Shown piece by piece: positions 1-15,039 of a DNA stretch of 64,000 nucleotides (position 1 is the first letter of the stretch; the number at the start of each line of letters is the position of its first letter). The position numbers were made by a program, and so were the translations under genes. Below the pieces are notes generated by a model that saw nothing but the letters and a program-made list of their open reading frames with translations, was not told the DNA's origin and did not search any database. The stretch is taken from NCBI GenBank assembly GCA_009746045.1, contig RPFO01000366.1:186001-250000 (forward strand), written 5' to 3'. Source of the stretch: Mesostigma viride. Taxonomy: Eukaryota > Streptophyta > Mesostigmatophyceae > Mesostigmatales > Mesostigmataceae.

Positions 1-308
1 TGTACTATTGTTAGGGCACCATGGCAGTACTGCACCCTTATACTATTGTTAGGGTACCACGGCAGTACTGCACCCGTATACTATTGTTAGGGCACCACGG
101 CAGTACTGCACCCCTGTACTAATGTTAGGGCACCACGGCAGTACTGCACCCCTAAACTATTGTTAGGGCACCACGGCAGTACTGCACCCCTGTACTAATG
201 TTAGGGCACCACGGCAGTACTGCACCCCTAAACTATTGTTAGGGCACCACGGCAGTACTGCACCCCTGTACTATTGTTAGGGCACCACGGCAGTACTGCA
301 CCCCTATA
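1..308. repeat. Minisatellite of about 38 bp, 8 copies
   Basis: A unit of 37-39 bp, containing TTAGGGCACCACGG followed by the 10-bp palindrome GCAGTACTGC, runs from the window edge to about position 308. Copies differ mainly at CTATTG versus CTAATG and at the start of the unit. No reading frame in it looks coding. It probably lies in an intron of the gene whose exons begin near 592. Confidence 0.95.
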
Positions 309-591
309 CTCCTTGGTATGATGCACCTGGATAAGCTTGCCTTCATTGGGAGGTCGCAGGCAGGTGTCAAGTAGTAGTAATTGGCTTTCATGATCGATGT
401 TGATAGGTGGTTTCATGAGGCGATGGTGGAAGCAGCTCAAGGAGTGGCACGCGCTGTCTGGGTTTGTGAGCTCGGTTCTAACTGCTGGATCAACAACGGG
501 TACAGGAAATCCGCAGGAACGATTCTGACTATGGAACATAACCGCTGTACCATGCATGAGCGTAAGCCCCGCTTCTCTGTTTTCTGTACAG

Positions 592-5149
<4,558 letters not shown>

Positions 5150-5711
5150 AAGTGCGCGATCGAGTTGCGCAACCAATATAGGATAGGTAGTGCATGTGTT
5201 CATTGAACTTTGTGCCTACGTTGGATAGTCATACAGCACCAGCTCTGACGAGCCCATAACAACATGGGACACAAAGGGGAGTAGCACCCTGCTGGCGGCC
5301 AAGAAGATGCGTTTTGCCGGTGAAGAAATTAGCGGGCTTCAAACTCTCTTTAAGGGCGCACTTGTCATGCATGCATGGATGCGGTCCTGATAGGGGCACG
5401 GCAAAAGTTGAGGATCTCAAAATACCGTGGTTCTAGAGCATGGCGTTGAAGGCACGGTGCTGGCTTCAAACATGTCTGGTTGTCTCATTGTAATATCAAT
5501 GAGACAATTCAGTAATATCAATATATGAGACAACCAATAACTATCGACTCGAATGCCATTTTGGCCTTTAGACCAAGCAAACAGGCATTAATTAATTGGG
5601 CACGCAGTCCCATAATTGGGAAGCCGCAGAGCACTAGCCCTAGACCATTTTCAGTGCAGGATATGCAGTGCACATCCGTAAAGAATATTTGTTCTTGGGC
5701 ATTCCACTTAT
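5150..5711. other. Intergenic spacer with a small hairpin
   Basis: There is no coding signal. TTGTCTCATTG (5480-5490) and CAATGAGACAA (5497-5507) form a perfect 11-bp inverted repeat with a 6-nt loop, and ATGAGACAACC follows at 5525. The motif GGTTGTCTCAT also ends the dispersed repeat seen at 28.9 and 32.3 kb. A TGTAA, the usual polyadenylation signal of volvocine algae, lies near 5488; its role here is only possible. Confidence 0.5.
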
Positions 5712-6043
5712 AGGATTTGTACGCTGATTTGCCCTATGTTTCCCACATTATTAGGCACAGGCGCCTGGCCTAGCCGGGCACTTGGCCCGCACAGATCAGG
5801 TAGACACATCAGATAGACTAGCTGGCACCAAGCCCGCCCAGCTTGGGCGATATGTCCTCACCTGGCGTACCCCAGGCCGCGCGCGGCAGGGCCGCCACCC
5901 GTGGACTTTTCGTGATAGACTCGGCATGGACATGTGCTACCCTAGATCGACATGACGGGCTCACACCCGGGCAGCCTCCTGGTTTGTCTGTAATCTAGCT
6001 GGAGGCAGATGGTACGCAAGGATAGATGGCAAGTAGTGATGCC
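5712..6043 (+). mobile_element. LINE ORF2 3' fragment (decayed)
   Basis: Reading forward, the DNA matches the C-terminal part of the ORF2 found on the minus strand at 9939-10970, including DLPYVSHIIRHRR, LAGTKPAQ and GRHPWTFRDRLGMDMCY. Stops and small indels interrupt the frame. It ends at about 6043, before the 3' UTR. It is a dead fragment in the orientation opposite to the neighbouring LINE copies. Confidence 0.8.
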
Positions 6044-6074
6044 ACTTATAGTTTGAACAGTGTCGCATTCCCTC

Positions 6075-8110
6075 CTTGCCGAGCCACGAGCTACGAGATA
6101 GCCATGGCTGACGCGGAGCTCATAACTTTTACGTTTGGGCACCAAACTCGGCCGTGAATATCACAATCGCTTCGTCTTTCTAAGACGCACACACTGATAT
6201 ATTTCCCCGAAGCTATTGACAATATGATGACGAGCAAATTCGCTCCTCTGCGCAACGCAGCCTGGCGGCTGCGCTGAGCTAGTCCTGAAAATACGTCTGC
6301 TGCTCCGGCTGCAACTTCGCCCTCAGACCCGGAAGGCCGCGGTGCCACTAGTCAAGGACTGGTGGTCGCCCAGGTCCCCAGGGCGGGCTTGCCTCGCCAT
6401 CGGCATCGCCTGAGCCCTGGAAGCGCAGTCGCCCTGGCGAACCTAGCTGGTCCGAGCGTGACTTTGACGTCATCCGGCTATTTTCAACCTTTGACGCCAA
6501 CCGCGGCCCGGCTATTTTCAACAGCCCCCAATCAAGCTCCTGGATCGAGTACGTGTTACATGGGTCGCACACCTCGCTCCTTGCCCTGTGCCAGCACCTC
6601 CACGATAAGTCACGCATCCGCAATGGAGTTGACGGCCGGTTTTCCCACCGCGGACCTGACCACCTGCCCGGCTGGTCTCGTCCTCGCCTTCAGCTCGTCG
6701 CTCTCTTCTCCCGGCCTCCAGTTCAGCACTCTGCCGACGACCTCTGGGTCCCCGGCCCCCCCCTTGACCATTCGAAGCAACCTTCTGCCCCATCCGCAGC
6801 CGCGGGCCATCGAGCAGCACGTGACCCCCCTCGCTGCGGATGTGGCAGCCATGGGCAGCACGCTCAGGCTGCCGAGCTCCCCGGGCACCTGATCTTCACC
6901 GCCATGCACCTACACCAGGGCTCCTCGCCTCCACGCACCTCCACCACCACCACCGCCACCACCGACGCCACCACCGCCCAGCTCCGTGACATCGACAAGC
7001 GCCTCAAGGACAACGCCATCGCCATCGAGTGCCTGCAAAACACTGCAGGCGCCTCACCGCCCAGCCAGGCGGTGAAGGACATTGCCGCCAGGCGCCAAGC
7101 CAGCCCCCGCTGGCCCTGCAGCCTAGCAGGCGATGCTCCCGCTCCCCCTCAGGCGTGGGCCGCCATGCTGCTGAACCACATGCACCACCACCCGGCACCT
7201 CCGCCATTGCAGCACGTACTGTCAGCTCAAGCAACAGACACTCGACCTCCGCGAGGAGGCCGAGCTCCACGAGCGCAGCCATAACATCATCGTCAAGCAT
7301 GCTTCGACCTGCTTGAAGGTCACTGAGAACTCCGAGAAGCTTGCCGACAGGCGTTTGCGGACAAAATCCTTGCCCCCATGGTGGCCCTCATTTGGTGAGC
7401 TCAAGCTGCATGGACTGCCCTCAGTGCTCACGGGGTAAGGCGGGCCCGCCCCGCTGGCAGCTGGCAGCTCACCTTTGAGAACATGGCGGACAATTAATAA
7501 GCTTTCGTTCCTCAAGCGCCGAAAGCGGCTCGATCGTGAGGACTCCCTATATGTACACCTGCGCTGGATGAGGACTTGACCCTGGCGCAGCAACAACGGC
7601 GACAGGAGCTATGGCCATTGCGGTTGGCCGACTACCTACCTCCAGCTCCGGCAGACAGCCGGCGGCGCAGGGAAGAAGCCGGCCCGGCTTACCGGGTATA
7701 TTCTGTCCATAGCCGGGTATATCCTGTATAGATATACCATGCCTATACCGGGTACTGGACTCAGGGGGGCGGTCATCTACGTCCACCACAAGCCCTAGCT
7801 GGCAGGCGACCCCCGCTGCCCCAGCACCCTCAGCAACCCCAGCCTAGGGGACTACATATAGCAGTAGTGTAGAATAGTAAGGCCAGCTTAGCCAACGTGG
7901 CCATAATATGCATGTATACATGTATGTATGCCATGCAATGATGGGATCCACACCAGCTAGATAATGCATTAGCATTAATTAAGCAGTCAGCATTGCTTTG
8001 CCCATCCATGCACTGAGAGAGCTACTCTCTGCTGAGAGGCAATGGCCCTGGCAGCCGCTAGCTCTTAATTGCCGCAAGCCATAATCATATTACACCCCAT
8101 ATGCCAGGCC
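6075..8110 (+). mobile_element. ORF1-type retroelement, copy A
   Basis: This copy aligns by eye with 8150-9842 plus 10971-11345. Shared blocks include a leader (GAGCCACGAG...GATAGCC, then TATCACAATCGCTT and CTAAGACGCACAC), a decayed ORF1, and a 3' region with GTAGAATA and GATGGGA...CACACCA. The 5' start is set by the shared GAGCCACGAG near 6081, the 3' end by loss of similarity near 8110. The protein shows low-complexity Thr/Pro stretches, a short coiled coil (AQLRDIDKRLKDNAIAIE) and a later LTLAQQQRRQELWP block related to the ORF1 at 12.7-13.5 kb. No reverse transcriptase is present. Confidence 0.7.
6553..7284 (+). pseudogene. ORF1 protein remnant of copy A
   Basis: The open frame holds the stretch TTDATTAQLRDIDKRLKDNA, which recurs (TTDAITAWQLLDIDQRLKDN-like) in copy B near 9110-9190 after frameshifting. 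It ends in Arg/Pro-rich sequence. Coding similarity continues past 7284 in other frames to about 7780, including a QQQRRQELW block near 7590. Several frameshifts are therefore needed and it is not functional. LINE ORF1 products bind RNA and trimerise through coiled coils; that role is inferred from the family. Confidence 0.55.
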
Positions 8111-8149
8111 TCTTACTAAGGTTTGATACATCATCATTGGTGGCCACCG

Positions 8150-9842
8150 GAGCCACGAGATAGCCATCGCCCGTCATGGCTGAATCGCAGGCGGATCGAG
8201 CTCATAACTTTCATGTTTGGGTACCAAATTCGGCTGTGAATATCACAATCGCTTTGTCTTTCTAAGACGCACACGAGCGTGATGTATTTCCCCGAAGCCA
8301 TCACGCAGTATTATGACGATCGATCAAACGCTCCTTAGTAGCTACGCAACGCAGCCCGGTTGCGCTAGGGAACCCTGAAAATACGTCTACAGCTCCGACT
8401 GCAGCTTTGCCCTCGACGGCCCTGAAGGCAGCGGTGCCACTACATAGCCAAGCACTAGTGCATGGTCGCCTCGCCCCCCGGGATCACCTCGATCGATTGC
8501 CAGCCACGTCGCCTGAGCCCAAGCTCTGCCAGTGGCCGCTGCCGACTGCCGAGCAGCCTGAGCTGGGAAGTCGTCGACTTCTTTGACGCCTGCCATGCAG
8601 CCCGGCTTTTTTGACAAGCTCAGTCGATCAACCACGACAACATCCTGCATTTCGTGTTTCGGGGATCGCACGCCTAGATCGCTTATTGAAGTGTGCAAGC
8701 AGCTTACAGACTACAATTCCAGGGCCGCCTCCGTATACTGATATAATGCCTGGAGCTTATGAGGCGCCCATACGAATACATCACCGGCCATCAATCGTCG
8801 CCCGCCCCCACCTGCAGCAATAAGTCCTCTTCTCCCTAGTTCTTGGACGCTCCATCCAGGAGCGCTGGCCCCCCGCCCCCGTCACCATGAACCACTTTGA
8901 CCGAGGCCGCCATCCGCTCCCTCCTTAACTTGGAGGCCCTCGAACAACACGTGCCCGGCCCCCGGCCGATCGCTGCAGATATGTGGCAGCCCTGGCTGGG
9001 CGGCAGATGTGGCAGCCCAGGGCTGCCGAGCTCCCCCTTCTCTCCACCACCGCCATGCACCGCCACCTCCACCCTCCTTGCCTCCACCTCCAATTAAGCC
9101 ACCACCGCCACCACCGACGCCATCACTGCCTGGCAGCTCCTCGACATCGACCAGCGCCTCAAGGACAACGCCATCGCCATCGAGTTCCTGCAAAACACCG
9201 CGGGCCTCACCGCGCCCCTGGAGGCGGTGAAGGACATTGCCGCCACTCGCCAGGCCCGGCGCCCCCGGCTTGCCGGCCCAGCCGGCGATGCCCCTCCCAC
9301 CCAGATCGACCTGGGCCGCCATGGCAGGGCTCCTGCTGATTTAGCTGAACCACACCACCACCACCACCTAGCTCCGCTATCGCTGCAGTGACATGTGCAG
9401 CTCAAGCCGAGTAGACGCTCGACCTAGCTCCGCAAGGAGGCCGAGCTCGACAAGCGCAGCCGCAACGTCATCGTCAAGCACCTCAGTGCTTGAAGGTGAG
9501 ACCCCCGAGTCCCTTGCCAAGGCGTTTGAGGATAACACCATCCTTGTCAGTCCCCATGACTCGATCTCAACGGTAAGGTCAAGCCGCGGGCCATGATCCG
9601 CCTTCCCCGCTCGCGGAGTATTATAGGCTCAGTGGACCGCCCCCGCTTCTCCTCGGCACCTTCGACACCGGCTATGGCGGATAAGCTGGAGTTCCTCAAG
9701 CCTCGCAAGCGGCTTGGCCGGGGGGACCTCCTACACACTGGACGATGACTTGACCCTGGCCCAGCAACAATGGCGACGGGAGCTATGGCCGACCTGTAGA
9801 CCTCCATCTCCGGCAGACTGCGGGGAATTAAGAAGCCGGTAT
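8150..9842 (+). mobile_element. ORF1-type retroelement, copy B (5' part)
   Basis: Begins GAGCCACGAGATAGCC near 8152 and follows copy A through the leader and the ORF1 remnant (coiled-coil block near 9110-9200, ACTTGACCCTGGCCCAGCAA near 9750). It is cut at AAGCCGGTAT (9833-9842) by a LINE insertion and resumes after the second AAGCCGGTAT at 10971-10980. The ORF1 is broken by stops and frameshifts, for example a TAA after the CCTCCAATTAAGCC stretch near 9092. Confidence 0.7.
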
Positions 9843-10970
9843 TATTAATTAATTAATTAATAGACACGTGACTGCGTCACGTGAGCATAAGTCCTCAGTG
9901 GGAGGGGAACATGGGATGGAATGGATGGTATAAGCTATCTAGGTCCTAGTTACAGGGGTGTGGGCACCGCGGCCCGAATCGCTATGAATGCCATACTTGG
10001 TCACACGCGGAGCCCCCACAGGCTTGGGGGTGGTCTCCTTCATCACTACTTGCCATCTATCCTTGCGCACCATCTGCCTCCATATTACAGACAAACCAGG
10101 AGGCTGCCCGGGGGTGAGCCCGTCACGTCTAGTGTAGCACATGTCCATGCCGAGTCTATCACGAAAAGTCCACGGGTGGCGGCCCTGCCGCGCGCGGCCG
10201 GGGGCACGCCAGGTGAGGACATATCGCCCAGGCTGGGCGGGCTTGGTGCCAGCTAGTCTATCTGATGTATCTACCTGATCTGTGCGGGCCAGGTGCCCGG
10301 CTAGGCCCAGGCGCCTGTGCCTAATAATGTGGGAAACATAGGGCAAATCAGCGTACAAATCCTCATTACTAATGTGCAAACCAAAGGGGATGTTAAGGGC
10401 CTTGCGCAGCATCTTGGTGACGGCGCCGTCGAGTCGTTGCTCCAGCTCCTGCATCAGTGTCCACGTCTCGGCGCCGTAGGTCAGGATCGTCAGAATGACG
10501 ACCTTGAAGAGGTCACGCTTGACGATCCGGGGTAGGGCGGGGTTGCTCCACCAGCGGCGGTGGTCATGGAGGTGCGCCCACGCCATGCCGATCCGTGTCG
10601 TCATGTCGTCCTCGCAGTCAGGAAGCCAACTGCCGAGCAGCTTGAAGCGGCCTGAAGTAGGGTAGTTGACCTCGGCATCGTCTAAGAGGCGGAGTGTGGG
10701 TGGGGGCCCTGCCATGCCGAGGGCCAGGGCCTCCGTTTTGGGGCTGATTTCTAGACCAACCGCCCGAGCCTCGAGCGCCAGGCAGTCCAGCCAAAGTTGG
10801 GCAGACTCCGGCTTCTCGATGAGCGTGATGTCGTCGGCATAAATGAGGTCAGCTAGTAAATTCTGCTTGTTAGTCGGCCCCCCTTCCCCAAGCTCGTTCG
10901 TGATCGCTAGGCCAGGGGCACGGCCTGCAATGCTAGCAAAGCGAGCACGTGCCTGGCGCATAACATAAAT
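9843..10970 (-). mobile_element. 5'-truncated LINE inserted in copy B
   Basis: Bounded by a 10-bp target-site duplication AAGCCGGTAT (9833-9842 and 10971-10980). On the minus strand it carries the C-terminal half of ORF2, a 3' UTR containing the perfect inverted repeat CACGTGAC-GCA-GTCACGTG (about 9865-9885), and an (ATTA)n tail at 9843-9861. Length is about 1.13 kb. A truncated 5' end, a simple-repeat tail and a TSD are the standard marks of target-primed reverse transcription. Confidence 0.9.
9939..10970 (-). CDS. LINE ORF2, reverse transcriptase C-terminal half
   Basis: About 340 uninterrupted codons on the minus strand. The catalytic YADD box is present (LADLIYADDITLIEKPESAQ), followed by the thumb-like GLEISPKTEALALGM, RFKLLGSWLPD and VVILTILTYGAETWTLMQEL, a segment shared by many RTE/L1-like LINEs, then DLYADLPYVSHIIRHRRLGLAGHLARTD and an Arg-rich tail. 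The fingers, upstream RT motifs and any endonuclease domain are missing because the element is 5'-truncated. The frame also runs on past 10970 into copy B by chance; those residues are not LINE protein. Intactness suggests a recent insertion. I do not assign a clade. Confidence 0.85.
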   Translation of the reverse strand: MYVMRQARARFASIAGRAPGLAITNELGEGGPTNKQNLLADLIYADDITLIEKPESAQLWLDCLALEARAVGLEISPKTEALALGMAGPPPTLRLLDDAEVNYPTSGRFKLLGSWLPDCEDDMTTRIGMAWAHLHDHRRWWSNPALPRIVKRDLFKVVILTILTYGAETWTLMQELEQRLDGAVTKMLRKALNIPFGLHISNEDLYADLPYVSHIIRHRRLGLAGHLARTDQVDTSDRLAGTKPAQPGRYVLTWRAPGRARQGRHPWTFRDRLGMDMCYTRRDGLTPGQPPGLSVIWRQMVRKDRWQVVMKETTPKPVGAPRVTKYGIHSDSGRGAHTPVTRT

Positions 10971-11345
10971 AAGCCGGTATATACTGGAATTAAGGGGCCG
11001 GGCGGTCATCTACGTTGACCACAAGCCCGGCCCGCATGGCAGGCGACGTACCCTGCCCCAGCGACCCCAGCACCCAGCCTAGTAGGGGGATAGCGCCCCA
11101 GCCTAGGGGAATTTATAACAGACATGCAGTACAGTGTAGAATAATACTATAGTAACTGGCTTAGCCGACGTGGCTCACGCCCATGTGCATGTATGCCTAT
11201 GATGGGACCCACACCACGTACATGCATGACGCATTAGCTTTCGAATATTTGATCATGCTTTGCCCATGTGCAGAGAGGTACTCTCATCTGCTGAGATTTC
11301 ATGCCCTAGTAGATATTGCATAGCCACAATCATCTTTCACCCCAT
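10971..11345 (+). mobile_element. ORF1-type retroelement, copy B (3' part)
   Basis: Continues copy B after the LINE: the GGCGGTCATCTACGTTGACC stretch matches copy A at about 7770. Shared GTAGAATA, CTTAGCC(G/A)ACGTGGC and CCATGTGCA(G/T)-type blocks follow, ending near CACAATCATCTTTCACCCCA (copy A: CATAATCATATTACACCCCA at 8082). Confidence 0.7.
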
Positions 11346-11627
11346 GTCCGCACCTTAGCTGCTGGATTACATGCAGTGAGGTGCAGGTGCACCTTGTGCA
11401 CCCCGGGAGTAGGTGCATGGCTGTTTACAGTCCCCCATCTGCAGGCTGTAGACTTGTAGCCCAGAATCATTGTATTAACCATATTAGCCCCCCTTCTTAG
11501 GGCCATTAAAAAAAATAAAATAAATAAAGTGTAATAACATGACTCTGTTGGGAGATTGAATGGAGCACATTTTCCCTTGCTGGATGGATGGAAGTGGGCA
11601 AAGCCGCTTAACCTCCTCAGGGCTTGA
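11346..11627. repeat. Dispersed repeat with GTGCAGGTGCACC hairpin
   Basis: The block GTGCAGGTGCACCTTGTGCACC near 11381, followed by ACCATAT(T)A.CCCC near 11477 and CTTCT(T/C)AGGG near 11492, recurs at 14826-14935. It is self-complementary around GGTGCAC. It does not match the neighbouring elements and is probably a separate short element; its borders are unclear. Confidence 0.5.
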
Positions 11628-12230
11628 TTATAATAGACATGTGACTGCGTCACGTGAGCGCATTTATAATTCCTCATGCAGTGGGAGGGGACCATGAGAT
11701 GGAATGGATATGATGTAAGCTATATCTAGATTCTAGGTCCTACTAGTTACAGGGTTGTGGGCACCACGGTCCGAATCGCTATGAATGCCATACGCGCGGT
11801 CACACGCGGAGCCCCCACAGTCACTAGTTGGGGGTGGTCTCCTTCATCACTACTTGCCATCTATCCTTGCGTACCATCTGCCTCCAGATTACAGACAAAC
11901 CAGGAGGCTGCCCGGGTGTGAGCCCGTCACGTCGATCTAGGGTAGCACATGCATGTCCATGCCGAGTCTATATCACTCGATCGAAAAGTCCACGGGTTGG
12001 GCCGCGCGCGGCCTGGGGCACGCCAGGTGAGCTAGGACATATAACGCCCATGGCCATGGGCCGGCGGGCTTGGTGCCAGCGCTAGTCTATCTGACGTGTC
12101 TAGCTGATCTGTGCGGGCCAGGTGCCCGGCTAGGCCCAGGCGCCTGTGCCTACTGAGAATGTGGGAAACATAAGGCAAATTAGCGTACAAATCCGCATTA
12201 CTAATGTGCAAGCCAAAGCTAGGGGATGTT

Positions 12231-13507
12231 AATTAATTAATTAATTAAACTCGTGCTCCCGTTGGGGAGTCACGGAGCACCGAAGTGCTTTTAATCCCTG
12301 TGTGTGCACAGCAGGAGAAAGGGCAGAGACCCCCAGTCTCCTTCATGCTAAAGGCATGCCACAGCTGCATTCGGGCACGTTAGCTAAACGGACACGCTAA
12401 CGATCCGGCAATCTGTGGGTGCAATAAGACCCATGTGAGCATGGCATAACAAGGAGCGTGGTGCATGGGCGAGTAAACTGATCATAGCCAAGACGTAGCA
12501 TGGCTGTATGTACAACAAGGACTAAGCTAAGGCTACATGGCTGGTTGTGTACACCGTGCGTTAGCGGTGCACGTGACTAGGTAATATGTTGGCGCGGCTA
12601 GGCAATTAACGTTCTAAGCATGGCTGACATGGCGGCAGTGACTACCAATGGATACAAGCTAGGGCTATTAGCTAGTCTAGCCCGCGGCCGGGGGGCGTCC
12701 ACATCTTGTGGTTGATATGCAGGTCCCCGCCCCTCCAGTACACCTTGGGCTTCTGGGGGTCCTGCTTGTGGCGGAGGTACTCCGGCCACAGGTCGCGTCG
12801 CTGCTGCTGCTGAGCGGGGGTCAGGTCGTCGTCCAGCGTCCAGGTGAGGTCGTGCAACCGCTTGCGACGAGAGAGGAACCGCTGCTTGTCCTCGCGGGAG
12901 GGGAAGGTGAGCAGAACTGGTGGGGGAGCCGCCTTGTCCCGTGACTGGGGAAGGCGGTGACACCCACGCAGTTCTGCCTCACCTACTAGGCCCATGAGGG
13001 TAAGGAGCTGGTCCTTGAGCTCGTCGGCAAGGGAGGTTGACGTCTCACCTGGCTTCTGGGGGAAACGACGCAGCACTCACTTGGCACTCGCGGCGAGCAC
13101 GGTCGGTGGCCTCCCGTTGGTTGGCCTGGCGGTGGTCCTCCAGCTCCTGGAGCTTCGTGGCGATGGCGTCGGTGGTGGAGGCGGTCGCTGACCGCAGCAG
13201 GTCCGCATAGGAGAGGGGTGGGAGGTCGCCAGCATCCAGCCGGGGTGGCTGGGATGCGATGGTGGCCGTCTGCTCCGCTATATATCTTTGGGACCTGTGC
13301 GGCCAGGGCCTCGGTGTGAGCGGTGATGGCTTCAAGCTTCTTCATGAGCACGCCGCACTTGCCCTCCACCTGGTTGAGGCGAGAGACAAGTGCAGCGTGC
13401 GTCTCAGATGCCTGCGCCGCGGTGTGCAGCGCCGTGAACTGGGGTTGGAGCTTGTGGGTCACGACCTTGGTTTCCAGGGGATTGGAGCTTGTGGACGGCC
13501 TTGGTTT
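12231..13507 (-). mobile_element. ORF1-bearing retroelement inserted in the LINE
   Basis: Flanked by the 12-bp duplication CTAGGGGATGTT (12219-12230 and 13508-13519). The minus strand carries an ORF1 whose stop is at 12672, a 3' UTR of about 400 bp, the hairpin-like GACTCCCCAACGGGAGC, and a (TTAA)n tail at 12231-12248. The same tail signature occurs at 59.88-59.94 kb next to an ORF2 fragment. It has no ORF2, so it is either an ORF1-only element or an internally deleted LINE. Confidence 0.85.
12672..13462 (-). pseudogene. LINE ORF1 protein (two frameshifts)
   Basis: Three overlapping minus-strand frames read as one protein: 13462 to about 13270 (SRLNQVEGKCGVLMKKLEAI, coiled coil), about 13270-13080 (PPLSYADLLRSA, KLQELEDHRQANQREATDRA, second coil), and 13076-12672. 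The last includes VLLTFPSREDKQRFLSRRKR, LDDDLTPAQQQQRRDLW and VYWRGGDLHINHK. A coiled coil followed by an RNA-binding and C-terminal domain is the layout of L1-type ORF1 proteins, RNA chaperones of the retroelement particle. The C-terminal frame is intact; the frameshifts are near 13270 and 13080. Confidence 0.7.
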
Positions 13508-13662
13508 CTAGGGGATGTTGAGGGCCAGTTGCGCAGCATCTTGCATGGTGAAGTTGCCGTCGAGGTGTTGCTCCAGCTCCTGCGTCAGTGTCCAGGTCTC
13601 GGCGCCGTAGGTCAGGATCATCAGAATGGCGACCTTGAAGAGGTCACGCTTGACGATCCGGG

Positions 13663-14410
13663 TGTTGCACGGATGTGACATGCCATTTGTGGTATTAAAT
13701 TATCCGGGCGTCCCGGTCAATCGGCGCCGACCATAATCCGGCGCCAGTGCCGAGGCCATAGTATAGTTGGCAGCCGAGGCAATCCGTGTGGAAGTAAGTG
13801 TAGAAGTTTTGCTGACGAACTTGGCCTTTGAGCCGTAGGCGGACCTAGCGCCTGAACGGGAGTTACGGGACAGCCAAGTGGCACTGCACACACGTTATGA
13901 CGGTACCTACGGACATTTGGATATTTTCCAGGAGAGGCCTAGCCGCCGGTACTGGTCTTTAATGTGTTCTAGACGGTTCGAGAAGCCCGTCCCCGCGGAC
14001 CTCACCACGTCATGCCTGGTTGGCAGCGCCAGGCGCAGCCACCAACGGGGACGAAGAGACAAAATAGGCAAGGCACGAGCTATGCCAGCAATCCGGACCT
14101 TGTATCGTAATTTACCACGTTGCTCTACAGATTTACTACCGCTTAATCCTGGAGTGTACATAATTCTCCTGTGGGCTCGAGTGCGAATCCCTCGCCTACT
14201 GGGTGTAAGTCTTCCCGTATTGAGTGTTTTAATCTGTGTGGTAACATTGTAATATACGAAACCGGTTTTCCGGGTTTGAGCTTATTCGTATTGTGTGACA
14301 AGTATTCTTAAGCCACCATCGTGCGCTGTGACGCATGCATAGGAAGTCAAAGGTCCGTTTCGCATTCATTCTCAATCAAGGCGCTATTTTAAATAGCCAT
14401 ACGTGTTAAA
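13663..14410. mobile_element. 748-bp DNA-element candidate inside the LINE
   Basis: The uninterrupted LINE would read GATCCGGGGTAGGG. Here it breaks after GATCCGGG (13662) and resumes with CCGGGGTAGG (14411), giving a 5-bp CCGGG duplication. The ends TGTTGCACGGATG and CATACGTGTTAAA form an imperfect inverted repeat (9 of 13). Inside are open frames of 84 codons (-, 13907-14161) and 124 codons (+, 13878-14252) with no recognised motif. It may be a non-autonomous DNA transposon; the family is unknown. Confidence 0.55.
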
Positions 14411-14763
14411 CCGGGGTAGGGTGGGGTTGCTCCACCAGCTCGGCGGTGGTCATGGAGTTGCGCCCACGCCATGCCGATCCGTGTCGTCAGGTCGTCCTCG
14501 CAGTCGGGAAGCCAACTGCCGAGCAGAGCTGGCTCTTAAAGTGGCCTGAAGTAGGGTAGTTGACCTCGTTGTAGTCCAAGAGGCAGAGTGTGGGTGGGGG
14601 CCTGGCCATGCCGAGAGCCAGGGCCTCCGTTTTGGGGCTGATTTCTAGACCAACGGCCCGCGAGCCTCGAGTGCCAGGCAGTCCAGCCAAAGTTGGGCAG
14701 ACCCTGGCTTCTCGATGAGCGTGATGTCGTCGGCATAAATAGCGTGATGTCTCAGGGCTGCAT

Positions 14764-15020
14764 GTGTTACGTATACTCCCAACGGAGCTACGTTCTTAAT
14801 TAATGTATTAATTAGTTAATCATGAGGGTGCAGGTGCACCTTGTGCACCCAGAGTAGTTGGCAGTTTATCCCCGGCCCATGCACCTGCAGGTTGTAACCC
14901 AGACTGTATATTAAGAAACCATATGCCCCTTCTCAGGGATATGTGTTACGTATCAGCTCCCAACCGGGAGCTATGTTCTTAATTAATTACTTAATTTTTG
15001 AAATAAATTAATTAGTCAAT
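14764..15020. repeat. Two retroelement-type tails around a dispersed repeat
   Basis: GTGTTACGTAT...CTCCCAACGGAGCTACGTTC followed by TTAATTAAT occurs at 14764-14820 and again at 14941-15022, the second with CTCCCAACCGGGAG. Between them lies the GTGCAGGTGCACC repeat (14826-14935). The hairpin plus (TTAA)n layout matches the tail of the insertion at 12231. Confidence 0.6.
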
Positions 15021-15039
15021 TAATGCAACTTATATACCG

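Larger units (their letters stand above)
11628..14762 (-). mobile_element. LINE copy interrupted by two nested insertions
   Basis: Three pieces reconstruct one minus-strand LINE related to the copy at 9843-10970: 11628-12230 (3' UTR with GTGACTGCGTCACGTGAG, then the ORF2 tail), 13508-13662 and 14411-14762 (upstream ORF2 ending near the YADD region, GATGTCGTCGGCATAAAT). The first gap is an insertion flanked by CTAGGGGATGTT, the second an insertion flanked by CCGGG. Frameshifts make the ORF2 dead. No simple (TTAA) tail is left at 11628. Confidence 0.85.
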
